NCBI GenBank assembly: GCA_958296115.1
Contig: OY282442.1
Location: 1,838,943-1,902,942, forward strand
Origin: an uncultured Dehalococcoidia bacterium
GTDB lineage: Bacteria; Chloroflexota; Dehalococcoidia; Lucifugimonadales; CAJWER01
Reading direction: 5' to 3'
DNA: 64,000 nt
Position 1 is the stretch's first letter. Each line of letters starts with the position of its first letter. Positions 16,177 through 24,531 of the stretch are shown here, one piece after another. The translations under genes and the position numbers were made by a program. The notes under the pieces were generated by a model. That model was given only the letters and a program-made list of their open reading frames with translations. It searched no databases and was not told where the DNA came from.

Positions 16177-16185
16177 CGCAGCCAC

Positions 16186-17793
16186 ATGACGCTCACGCTG
16201 ATCGAGCCCCTTATGCCCTCCCGCGCAGCGGCCCTGTGCGTTGCCGCGCTCATGGCAATGGCGGCGGCGTGCGGCGGCCCGGGAACCGCCGAGGATCCCA
16301 CGCCCGCCGCTGCTCCAACCATCGCCCAGCCCCCCAGCATTCCCGTCAAGCTGGCCGAGATAGTAACGCCCACCCCTCCTCCGGCCACGCCAACGCCGCG
16401 GTCCCAGCCGGAGGTCGAGGCCACCCCGGTCGCGGGGTACAAGCCGGATGCGAACATGTACCGCTTCTTCTCCAGGCCGGGCCATCCGGTGAAGGTCGCG
16501 CTGGAGGGCCTCGACAGGGCGCGGGCCAACAAGGACTCGACGCAGGTCCCCATAATCCTGGAGGTGATGCGCTTCTTCCCCTCGGACGCATTCCAGCAGG
16601 AAGCCCAAGAGACCTTGACGCTCCTCACGGGCCAGCCCCCCGAAGGTCAAGAGTGGGGATGGGACGAGTGGATGAGCTGGGTGTGGGCCAACTCCGCCGA
16701 CTATCCCGTACCCGATGGCTACGCGACCTGGAAGAGCGTGTTCCTGAGCGGCGGCATTGACATGCGCTACCGCGAGTTCCTGCCCCCGGACGGCAAGGTT
16801 GCCCCGGACATAGACTTGACAGAGCTGATATGGGGCGGGATCGCGCCGGACCAGGTACCGCCGCTGGTCGATCCGGACGTGGTTACGGTTGAGGAGGCCG
16901 ATTATCTTCTACCGGATGACAGGGTCTTCGGGGTTTCTATCGGCGGCGAGCACAGGGCCTACCCGCTGCGGATCACCAACGTTCACGAGATAGTGAACGA
17001 CGAGCTCGGCGGAGAGCCGATAGCGCTGACGCACTGCGTCCTGTGCGGCTCCGGCGTGGTGTACCGGGCCGAGCTTGGCGGAGAGCGGACGCGGTTCGGC
17101 ACGTCCGGCCTCATCTACCGCAGCAATCCCGTCATATACGACCTGGAGAACAGGACGCTGTGGCTCCAGCTCACCGGCAGGCCCGTCGCGGGACCAGCCG
17201 CGGACACCGGCGGCGGCCTCGAGCCTGTGCCATCCGTCCTGACCACTTGGGAGGAGTGGAGCGCGCTGCATCCCGACACTACGGCGCTCTCGATACTCAA
17301 CGAGATATATCCTCCAACCGCCTACGGGCCGGAGCTCGCGCCGGGCTCGCCCCTGGAGACCTACCTGTCCACGGACGAGACCGTGTTCCCGGTCTGGCTG
17401 CGAAGCGATGCGCTGGCGCCCAAGGACAGAGCGCTAGGCGTCAGGGTCGGGGATGACGCGAAGGCGTATCCCGTAGAGGCGCTCCAGGCAGCCAGGGCTC
17501 TGAACGACGAGGTAGGCGGGACCCGCATCGTCATCGTAGCTTCACCGAATACGGAGGCCGCCAGGGTCTATGAGCGCGGGGACGTCGAGCTGTCGCTGCC
17601 TGATGACGACGGCGGGAGCGCGGCGCCGGCAGAGCTCGTGGACTCCGGCGGCGGCGCGTGGCAGGTTACGGAAGAGGCGCTCGTCAGCAGGGACGATCCC
17701 GGACGGAGGCTTGCGCGGCTGCCGGCGCAGATTGCGCTCTGGTTCTCGTGGCACGCGTTCTTTCCGGAGACAGAATTGGGCACCGCCGAGTAG
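16186..17793 (+). CDS. DUF3179 lipoprotein, cysteine form (C284xxC287)
   Basis: Predicted extracytoplasmic lipoprotein of 535 aa. The signal peptide ends in a lipobox with Cys29 (MAAAC), followed by a long Pro/Thr/Ala-rich linker to about residue 85. A helical region (NMYRFFSRPGHPV...) leads to the DUF3179 domain: FGVSIGGEHRAYPLRI, HEIVNDELGGEPIAL, then HCVLCGSGVVY with Cys284 and Cys287, FGTSGLIYRSN and LWLQLTG. A second related segment, LGVRVGDDAKAYPVEALQ, lies near residue 420. The CxxC suggests a thiol-redox or metal site, but no activity is established. It lies 14 bp before a tandem paralogue where the first cysteine codon is TGA. Confidence 0.88.
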   Translation: MTLTLIEPLMPSRAAALCVAALMAMAAACGGPGTAEDPTPAAAPTIAQPPSIPVKLAEIVTPTPPPATPTPRSQPEVEATPVAGYKPDANMYRFFSRPGHPVKVALEGLDRARANKDSTQVPIILEVMRFFPSDAFQQEAQETLTLLTGQPPEGQEWGWDEWMSWVWANSADYPVPDGYATWKSVFLSGGIDMRYREFLPPDGKVAPDIDLTELIWGGIAPDQVPPLVDPDVVTVEEADYLLPDDRVFGVSIGGEHRAYPLRITNVHEIVNDELGGEPIALTHCVLCGSGVVYRAELGGERTRFGTSGLIYRSNPVIYDLENRTLWLQLTGRPVAGPAADTGGGLEPVPSVLTTWEEWSALHPDTTALSILNEIYPPTAYGPELAPGSPLETYLSTDETVFPVWLRSDALAPKDRALGVRVGDDAKAYPVEALQAARALNDEVGGTRIVIVASPNTEAARVYERGDVELSLPDDDGGSAAPAELVDSGGGAWQVTEEALVSRDDPGRRLARLPAQIALWFSWHAFFPETELGTAE

Positions 17794-17807
17794 TGTAGAA
17801 TGGGCTT

Positions 17808-19442
17808 ATGCTAGGACAGGGCTACATCTCGACGGTTGGCTCTACTCGGCGTCCCTTCCTGTACTGCGCGCTAATCGGCGCGGCTCTCGCTATCGCCCTA
17901 GCCTGCTCCGTAGCGCCTGAACAGCCTGCGCCCGTCCCGGACACGCCCACGCCAGCCGGACCCACGCCCACTGCCGCGCTTCCCGCGTCCACACCCACCC
18001 AAGCGCCCACGCCCGCAGCCCTGCCGCCTGCGCCCCAGCCTTCGCCGACCGCACGGTCGGAGCCTTCCCCCGCGCCGGAAGCCGAGTACGACTCTTCCGC
18101 CAACATGTTCAGGCTGTTCGCCGGCTCCGGGCACAGCAATACCGACACGCTGATAGCCCTGGGCCGCGCCGTCGCCCACCAAGACAAGTCCATGGTTCCC
18201 GTCATCATCGAGATGCTCCGCTTCTTCTGGGAGCGGGAGCTCTGGTTCGAGTCGGGCGCAGCCCTCGCCGATATAACCGGCCGGGCATTCGATGGCGCTC
18301 CGGGCGAGTGGAACAGGTGGATGGAGTGGCTCGGCCAGAACGCGGACGAGTACCAGCCGCCCGACCAATACCTCGAATGGAAGATCATGCTGTTGAACAT
18401 GATAGACCCCAGGTTCGGCGAGTTCCTGGCTCCGGCAGCCCAGGGCTCGCGCCTCAACCTCGCCGAAATCGCCTGGGGCGGCGTCCCCCCAGACGGGATA
18501 CCAGACCTCCAGAACGCGCCCGTCATATCCGCCGACGAGCAGGAGTACCTGCAGCCGGGCGACAGGGTATTCGGCGTATCCATCAACGGCGAGCACAGGG
18601 CTTACCCGCTGCGTATCGTCAACGCGCACGAGATGGCGAACGACGTGCTGGGAGGCGAGCCGATAGCCCTCGCCTATTGAACGCTCTGCGGAACCGGAAT
18701 CGTGTATTCCGCAAAGATAGACGGAGAGCCAACCACCTTCGGCACGTCCGGGCTGCTGTATCGCAGCAACAAGGTCATGTACGACCGGCTGACGAATTCG
18801 CTGTGGAGCCAGCTCACGGGCGAGCCGGTCATAGGGCCGCTCTGGGACTCTGGCATCCGCCTCGACTTCTTCCCGGTCGTCCTCACGACGTGGGAGGAGT
18901 GGGTCGAGCTTCACCCGGACACGACCTTGCTCGCCCAGGAGACGGGAGTGTACCGCGGAGCCTTCTACGTACCCGAGGAGGACCCCAGGTCCATCTACTA
19001 CGCCTACTTCAACTCCGCCGAGACTATGTTCCCAGCGCCCGACAGGGACGAGCGCCTCGCGGCCAAGGACGTCGTGCTCGGCGTCGCGCTGAACGACAGT
19101 TACAAGGCTTACCCGGTGGCGGCGCTCCAGGAGCGTCGCGTCGTGAACGACGTAGTTGGCGGCTCCGAGATAGTGGCTCTCGGCTCCGCGGCCAGCCAGA
19201 GCGCGCGGGCATACCACCGCGGCGGCCAGACCTTCACGCTGCTCCCGGACGAGGACGGCGGCCACCTGGGGATGCCAGCGGCGCTCGCGGACGCCGACGG
19301 GAACACGTGGCAGGTTACCGAGCGGCATCTCGTCAACACGGCCGACGACTCCCAGAAGCTCGGGCGCATCCCAACGCACATGTCGTTCTGGTTCGGCTGG
19401 TTCCAATTCCACCAGGACACGGAGCTCTACACAGGCCCCTGA
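17808..19442 (+). CDS. DUF3179 lipoprotein, candidate selenoprotein (U291xxC294)
   Basis: Tandem paralogue of the preceding gene, 544 aa if TGA at 18678-18680 is read as selenocysteine. The lipobox ends at Cys33 (IALAC), followed by a Pro/Thr-rich linker. The domain reads FGVSINGEHRAYPLRI, HEMANDVLGGEPIALAY-TGA-TLCGTGIVYSAKI, FGTSGLLYRSN and LWSQLTG. TGA sits exactly where the neighbour has Cys284 of HCVLCGSG, giving UxxC. Homology resumes in the same frame at once and runs to the end (VFP-type repeat, LGVALNDSYKAYPVAALQ, FWFGWFQFHQDTELY). A hairpin with G second in the loop lies 14 nt after the TGA. Mutation or sequencing error is less likely because both halves are intact. Probably co-transcribed with its neighbour. 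Confidence 0.85.
18695..18711 (+). promoter_or_regulatory. Candidate bacterial SECIS hairpin in the DUF3179 gene
   Basis: CGGAAT (18695-18700), loop CGTGT, ATTCCG (18706-18711): a perfect 6-bp stem, loop starting 20 nt after the TGA with G as its second base. An alternative stem TGCGGAA/TTCCGCA (18687-18693 with 18707-18713) is mutually exclusive with it. Confidence 0.6.
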
Positions 19443-19487
19443 TTCATCCTGATGGGCGCTCCAGGCTCCGAATCCACAGGGCCAGGG

Positions 19488-19516
19488 TTGACACTTGTAT
19501 GATGCGTGTGTTACCA
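19488..19516 (+). promoter_or_regulatory. Weak promoter candidate before the solute-binding protein
   Basis: TTGACA at 19488-19493 is a perfect -35, but the -10 at 17 bp spacing (TTACCA) is poor. The 138-bp gap after the DUF3179 gene suggests a separate transcript. Confidence 0.3.
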
Positions 19517-19580
19517 ATCTGTCCACATCAGATTAGGGAAACGGCGAGTGAAGCTCTTGGCGCATCCGAAGGAGGCTGAA

Positions 19581-21902
19581 ATGTTTCGATCATTGAGGCG
19601 ATCGGGCGTTGTAGCGCTGTTCGTGATAGTCGCGCTCTTGGCATTGGGTTTGGCCTGCGGCGCCGCCGAGGAAGCGGACACGCCGGCCGCGCCCGCTCAG
19701 CCGAAAGCCGCAGCGGCCGCAGCTCCGGCCCCGACTGCGGCTCCAGTCCAGCAGTCACAGGCGCAAGCGCCCGCGCCGGCGCCGACTGCCGCGCCGGCCG
19801 CGCCAGCCGCGGGCCAGCAGCTGGCGATAGTTCGCCCCACGGCGGCGGCGCGCACTCAGGAGAGGGACGCTCCCATGCGGCCAGCCGAAGCGGGTTTCAA
19901 GTACGTTGGCGAGCCCGAGGTGCCGGGAGTATTCTGGGACTACGAGTACACCGGGCCGAGGCCGACCACGTTCGGCGAGAATCCGAAGTTCGCCGAGATG
20001 GTCAAAGCCGGCCAGCTCCCGCCTGTCGAGGAGAGACTCCCCGAAGAGTTCAAGGTCGTCAAGCCTCCGCACGGCATCGGCGTCTATGGCGGCACCTGGC
20101 GCGTTACCGCTACGGGCGGCGGACCAAGGAACGGGCGCTACTGGGACAAGAAGAACTCCGACGAAGTGTCGCGCCATATACCGCACGTCGGCTTCTTCAC
20201 CATCAGCGAGGACGGCAGGACCTACACCTACCGCAACCGCAAGGGGCTGAAGTGGAGCGACGGAACGCCTTTGACGATGGAGGACGTGCGCTTCTCTTGG
20301 GAGGACGTGAACTTCAACGATACCCTCCACGAGACGCCGCAAGGCCAATGGCTCGACGCCGTAACGGGTGAGCGGGTCAAGTTCGCCATAATAGACGACC
20401 TCCACTGGACGCTGACGTTCGACACGCCCGACTTCACCCTGATGGAGGGCGAGGTCAGGGCGGGGGACCGCTGCACCTCCTTCTACTTCTGCTTCTACTC
20501 CCCCGCGCACTACATGAAGCAGTTCCACGAGGACTACGCCGACCCGGCCGCGCTCAAGAAGATGATAGACGACGAGGAGTCGGGCGACTGGCCCCGGTTG
20601 TGGGGCATCAAGAACAACGCCAGCACCCACGTCGAGAAGCCGGTCGTGGCCGAGCACGTCCTGATGTCCCAGTCGGACACGCTGTCCACTTGGAGCGCGA
20701 ACCCGTACTTCTTCCAGGTGGACCCAGAGGGCAACCAGCTTCCCTACGTGGACGGCTTCATGACCATCAAGGTCGAGAGCCGCGAGGTCGGGGTATTCAG
20801 AAGCATGGCGGGCGAGACGGACGCCTACGCGGCCATCTTCCAGATACAGGAGATCCCCCTCTACCGCTCCAACGCCGAAAAGGGCGACTTCAGCATCAAG
20901 ATATGGCCTATCACGGGCCCGCAGGACGTGGGCTATGCAGTGTGCCAGACGTGCAACCAAGACCCCGAGCTCGGCAAGTGGCTGAGGACCCGCGACTTCC
21001 GAACAGCCATCTCCTACGCGATGGACCGCGACTCCATCAACGAGACGCTCTACCTGGGATTCGGGACGCCGAAGAACTGGTCCCCCCATCCGAGCACCCC
21101 CTACTACCCGGGCGACGAGGTGGCGTTCCAGGACGTGGCCTATGACCCGGCCAAGGCGAACGAGATACTCGACGGCCTCGGGCTGACCGAACGGGACTCC
21201 GACGGCTACAGGCTGCGCTCTGACGGCTCTGGCGAGCGCGTCTCCTTCGACTCGGTGTCTAGCCTCGGCTGGACGACCGACGTGGCAGTACTGATGACGG
21301 ACTACTACGCGGACGTCGGCATCGAGCTCAAGGACAAGACGATGAACGCGCCGTGGACGCTGGGCTATCCCGGCAAGGTGCCCATCACCATCATGAGGGC
21401 GTTCGGGCTATACGGCGCGAACCCCTGGTTCTCAGGATGGAGCCGCTGCTGCCCCACTGGCGGCGGCCACGTGTTCGCGCCGGACATCGGCGACCTGCCC
21501 CGTAGCATGAAGATAGGACCCGACGGCGCAGTGCCGACGGAGGGGGGCTACCAGCCCCGCAGCGGCGACGAGATGAGCCCGATATGGGAGCCGACGGCGC
21601 CCGACTGGACCTACCCCGCGGACCCGTCCGGCAACCTGCTCAAGCTGAACCAGCTGTTCCACGAAGGCCGAGCGTTCGCGCAGTACTCCCCCGAGCGCCT
21701 CAGCATGGGCAAGGAGATATTCAGCATCCACGCCCTCGAGAAGTACTACCTCGGCGTGGTGGCCCATACCGGCGTGTTCAGGAGCCCGATGCTGCACCAG
21801 AACAACTTCATCAACATCCCGCACACCCACACCGCTGACCCGGTAGGCTTCTACGGCGAGCTCTACTACTTCATAGACGGCCAGGACAACATCGACAACT
21901 AG
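19581..21902 (+). CDS. Extracellular solute-binding lipoprotein, family 5 (peptide/oligopeptide-type ABC importer)
   Basis: Binding protein of 773 aa anchored by lipobox Cys26 (LGLAC) after the membrane segment VVALFVIVALLALG. The ATG at 19581 is chosen because AAGGAGG precedes it; the frame is open further upstream. An Ala/Pro/Gln-rich linker runs to about residue 90. The SBP_bac_5 core includes YRNRKGLKWSDGTPLTMEDV near residue 215 and FRTAISYAMDRDSINETLY near residue 475. It is long for the family (usually 500-600 aa), as in many Chloroflexota relatives. No permease or ATPase gene is adjacent; the nearest DppB-type permease is at 26182 on the other strand. A strong terminator follows. Confidence 0.9.
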   Translation: MFRSLRRSGVVALFVIVALLALGLACGAAEEADTPAAPAQPKAAAAAAPAPTAAPVQQSQAQAPAPAPTAAPAAPAAGQQLAIVRPTAAARTQERDAPMRPAEAGFKYVGEPEVPGVFWDYEYTGPRPTTFGENPKFAEMVKAGQLPPVEERLPEEFKVVKPPHGIGVYGGTWRVTATGGGPRNGRYWDKKNSDEVSRHIPHVGFFTISEDGRTYTYRNRKGLKWSDGTPLTMEDVRFSWEDVNFNDTLHETPQGQWLDAVTGERVKFAIIDDLHWTLTFDTPDFTLMEGEVRAGDRCTSFYFCFYSPAHYMKQFHEDYADPAALKKMIDDEESGDWPRLWGIKNNASTHVEKPVVAEHVLMSQSDTLSTWSANPYFFQVDPEGNQLPYVDGFMTIKVESREVGVFRSMAGETDAYAAIFQIQEIPLYRSNAEKGDFSIKIWPITGPQDVGYAVCQTCNQDPELGKWLRTRDFRTAISYAMDRDSINETLYLGFGTPKNWSPHPSTPYYPGDEVAFQDVAYDPAKANEILDGLGLTERDSDGYRLRSDGSGERVSFDSVSSLGWTTDVAVLMTDYYADVGIELKDKTMNAPWTLGYPGKVPITIMRAFGLYGANPWFSGWSRCCPTGGGHVFAPDIGDLPRSMKIGPDGAVPTEGGYQPRSGDEMSPIWEPTAPDWTYPADPSGNLLKLNQLFHEGRAFAQYSPERLSMGKEIFSIHALEKYYLGVVAHTGVFRSPMLHQNNFINIPHTHTADPVGFYGELYYFIDGQDNIDN

Positions 21903-21934
21903 AGGGTTGGCGGCTCCATACGCAACCCAATCAA

Positions 21935-21960
21935 AGCGCCCCGCCATTGTGCGGGGCGCT
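21935..21960 (+). terminator. Strong hairpin terminator after the solute-binding protein gene
   Basis: AGCGCCCCGC (21935-21944), loop CATTGT, GCGGGGCGCT (21951-21960): a perfect 10-bp GC-rich stem followed by CTTCACGTCCTCC. The T-run is weak. Confidence 0.75.
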
Positions 21961-22066
21961 CTTCACGTCCTCCCTATCATTCTAACGCAGTGCTTGATTC
22001 TTTCACCTACGTGGGAGTATCCTCGTCGCTCAGGGGTAGGTCAGAGTCCGGTAGGGAGTTCTCGGT

Positions 22067-22975
22067 ATGCTTCGCAGGTTCGACGGACCAGAGGGGCTGG
22101 GTCTCTTGGTCGAGTCGCTCAGGACGCAGCCCGTCATCGGCGACGGGTCTGATCTGGCCGAGCTAGTTGCGGCGTCGGTCGAGGTTGAAGCGTTCGAGCC
22201 AGGTTCCGTTCTCATCGAGGATTCAGCGACAGATAACGACATATCCTTCATACTGGCCGGCGTGGTCTCGATACGAGTCCTCGGTCGAGAGGTTGCAGTT
22301 AGGAATGCGGGCCAGCATGTCGGCGAGATGGCGCTCATTGATCCAGGTCAACGCCGCTCCGCATCCGTAGTAGCTGGGGATGAGGTAGTAGTAGCTCGAC
22401 TCTCGGCATCCACGTTCACTGCGCTTGCTGAATCCAATCCGCGTCTGTGGCGCAACCTCGCCCGCGAACTGGCCCGTCGACTCCGACAGCGAAACAGGTT
22501 CGTCGCGCCTGTGAATCCGCGACCTGTCTTGTTCGTGGGCTGTTCAGTAGAGGCGCTTCCCATCGCAAGCGCGATACAGTCGAAGTTCGAGTATGATCCT
22601 GTGATAGTCAAGGTCTGGACGGACGGCATCTTCGCGCCATCGAGCTTCCCAATCGAATCCCTAGAACGGGTACTGCCAACCATCGACTTCGCGGCGCTCA
22701 TACTGTCACCGGACGATGCTGTAACCAGCCGCGACGCGACCAGCGTTGCGCCGAGGGACAACATCATATTCGAGCTGGGACTCTTCATGGGAGCGCTGGG
22801 CCACTCGCGCACGTTCCTGATCTACCCGCGCGGCGTCGACATCAAGATCCCGACAGACCTCACAGGCGTCACGCCGCTGACCTACACGCAGGGAACAGAG
22901 GACGAACTGCCCGCTACGCTTGCAACCGCTTGCAACGCAATGAGGACTATCATACAATCCGCCGGACCCTGTTGA
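22067..22975 (+). CDS. pycTIR: Pycsar effector: cyclic-nucleotide-binding domain plus TIR-like domain
   Basis: 302 aa. Residues about 30-135 form a cNMP-binding domain (FEPGSVLIEDSATDNDISFI, then the phosphate-binding cassette GEMALIDPGQRRSASVV). Residues about 150-295 form a TIR-like nucleotide-binding domain: PVLFVGCSVEALPIASAIQ at the start, RDNIIFELGLFMGALG with a candidate catalytic glutamate, then RTFLIYP. In Pycsar systems of the PycTIR type, the cyclic pyrimidine nucleotide made after phage infection binds the first domain and activates NAD+ destruction by the second, causing abortive infection. The cyclase gene follows after 21 bp. This assignment rests on domain order and partner, not on a search. 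Confidence 0.85.
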   Translation: MLRRFDGPEGLGLLVESLRTQPVIGDGSDLAELVAASVEVEAFEPGSVLIEDSATDNDISFILAGVVSIRVLGREVAVRNAGQHVGEMALIDPGQRRSASVVAGDEVVVARLSASTFTALAESNPRLWRNLARELARRLRQRNRFVAPVNPRPVLFVGCSVEALPIASAIQSKFEYDPVIVKVWTDGIFAPSSFPIESLERVLPTIDFAALILSPDDAVTSRDATSVAPRDNIIFELGLFMGALGHSRTFLIYPRGVDIKIPTDLTGVTPLTYTQGTEDELPATLATACNAMRTIIQSAGPC

Positions 22976-22996
22976 ACACGTTTGAGGAGATGAACC

Positions 22997-23689
22997 ATGG
23001 GACTGGGAGATGACCTGCGCTCGGAAGTGACCAAGATATTCCACGAAAGGTGGACCACACGCGCTGGCCGCACTGTGCCTGAATCGGATGATCTGAAGCT
23101 CAGCAATGATGCAGTCATGCTGGAGGGAACAGTTCTGTATGCGGATATGGACGACTCGACCAAACTGGTAGACACTGAGGAACCCTGGTTCGCAGCGGAA
23201 ATCTACAAAGCCTACCTCGCGTGCGCCGCAAGGATAATTCGGGAAGAGGGCGGGACAATCACTTCATACGACGGGGACCGCATCATGGCGGTGTTCATCG
23301 GCGGCCCGAAGAATAGCGATGCAACCCGCGCCGCTCTAAAGATCAACTTCGCGGCGCAGCGGATCATCAACCCCGCGGTCGAGGCCGAATATCCCAACTC
23401 CCGTTACTCGGTAAAGCAGGTAGTGGGTATCGACACGAGCAAGCTATTCGTAGCGCGTACAGGCATACGAGGATCGAATGACCTCGTCTGGGTTGGACGC
23501 GCCGCGAACTATGCGGCCAAGTTGGCTGCACGTTCCAGTCCTGCATCTCAAATCACAGCCGAAGTATATAGTCATCTCAACAAGGAATCGAAGTTCGGCC
23601 CGAATGGAGAGAACATGTGGGCGAAATCGACAGCCCCGGAGATTGGAGGTAAGACGATATACACGTCATCGTGGTGCTGGAGGATGTAG
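22997..23689 (+). CDS. pycC: Pycsar nucleotide cyclase (class III adenylate/guanylate cyclase fold)
   Basis: 230 aa single-domain cyclase. The first metal aspartate lies in VLYADMDDSTKLVD near residues 46-58 and the second in ITSYDGDRIMAVF near residue 95; GIDTSKLFVARTGIRGSNDLVWVGRAANYAAKL near residues 138-170 carries the later substrate and transition-state positions. It is short, lacks a HAMP or sensor domain, and is preceded by GAGGAGA. Such stand-alone cyclases beside a cNMP-binding TIR effector are uridylate or cytidylate cyclases (PycC) that signal phage infection. Whether the product is cUMP or cCMP cannot be decided here. It is the second gene of the module, transcribed with the effector. 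Confidence 0.85.
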   Translation: MGLGDDLRSEVTKIFHERWTTRAGRTVPESDDLKLSNDAVMLEGTVLYADMDDSTKLVDTEEPWFAAEIYKAYLACAARIIREEGGTITSYDGDRIMAVFIGGPKNSDATRAALKINFAAQRIINPAVEAEYPNSRYSVKQVVGIDTSKLFVARTGIRGSNDLVWVGRAANYAAKLAARSSPASQITAEVYSHLNKESKFGPNGENMWAKSTAPEIGGKTIYTSSWCWRM

Positions 23690-23911
23690 AGATGAAGCGG
23701 GAACGCTAAGCGGCGTCCCCCTCTAGCTGGAGAATCGAAGGACGCTCCGTCGATAGCCAGCAACTCGCCGAGTCGGATAAGCTGCCTACCACGAATCGAG
23801 ACAAGCAGTGGCACGAATCGCAGGTCATGCGCATTCCGACGACCGCCGTCGTCCATGCCATGGGCCTACGTTCTTGGTAGGTTGGGTTGTGTGAGGAGTG
23901 CGGAAATGCGT

Positions 23912-24514
23912 TTAGGTCGGCAACCCCTGCCGCAAGATTTTGGTCATCTCTTCCCGCCTGTCCTCCGGACATTTGGATAGCGGTTGAGTACCTGGTGGTG
24001 GAGTAGCGCCGCGCTCCAGCAGGAACCGCGCCATCTCAACCTGCCCCATCATGACGGCGTCATCCAGCGGAGTACTCATCGCAGGATTGGGTCCCCTCCG
24101 GTTCAGGTATTCATCGGGGTCTATACCGTACCTCCCGTCGGTGACGTTGCATGCGGGCATCTCAATGTCCGCGCCCCAATCGAGCAGCAACCGGGCCAAC
24201 TCGATGTTGCCCATCGCCACGGCGAAGTGGAGCGGCGTGGGGACGTTTCGAACCGCCGTCATCGGACAGGCGCCGCTCTTCAGCAGCGCATTCACCACGA
24301 TAGGCATGTCCTTGAACACGGCGTCGTGGAGCAGGGAGGGCAAGATCGCCGACCTGCTGAACAGGGAATGATGAAGCTCCCACCTATCATACTTCGGCAG
24401 AGCGGCTCTCATAGCATCGGGCACGCCCGGGATCTTGTGGTTGTCGAGGTCACCGGTGGGGCGCAGGAGTTCTGGGGGCGTGAGGTGAGGCCACATGATA
24501 TGCCGGTCGCTCAC
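23912..24514 (-). CDS. Ankyrin-repeat protein
   Basis: 200 aa. Ankyrin repeats are visible in TPLHFAVAMGNIELARLLLDWGAD near residues 93-115 and TPLDDAVMMGQVEMARFLLERGA near residues 148-170, with a weaker one before them (LLHDAVFKDMPIVVNALLKSGA). The N-terminal ~55 residues are not repeat-like. It lies 17 bp downstream of the larger ankyrin gene on the same strand and is probably co-transcribed. It presumably binds a protein partner. It is convergent with the Pycsar module, about 220 bp away. Confidence 0.8.
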   Translation of the reverse strand: MSDRHIMWPHLTPPELLRPTGDLDNHKIPGVPDAMRAALPKYDRWELHHSLFSRSAILPSLLHDAVFKDMPIVVNALLKSGACPMTAVRNVPTPLHFAVAMGNIELARLLLDWGADIEMPACNVTDGRYGIDPDEYLNRRGPNPAMSTPLDDAVMMGQVEMARFLLERGATPPPGTQPLSKCPEDRREEMTKILRQGLPT

Positions 24515-24531
24515 CGGGATGCGACCAGGGT

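Noticed and set aside
14605..16650. 681-codon minus-strand open frame antisense to the SelA-like, FNT and DUF3179 genes
   Set aside because: His/Arg-rich low-complexity translation with no domain; it is the antisense shadow of well-supported plus-strand genes in high-GC DNA.
17898..19526. 542-codon minus-strand open frame across the DUF3179 Sec gene
   Set aside because: No recognisable domain, while the plus strand shows strong homology to its tandem paralogue; a GC-bias shadow.
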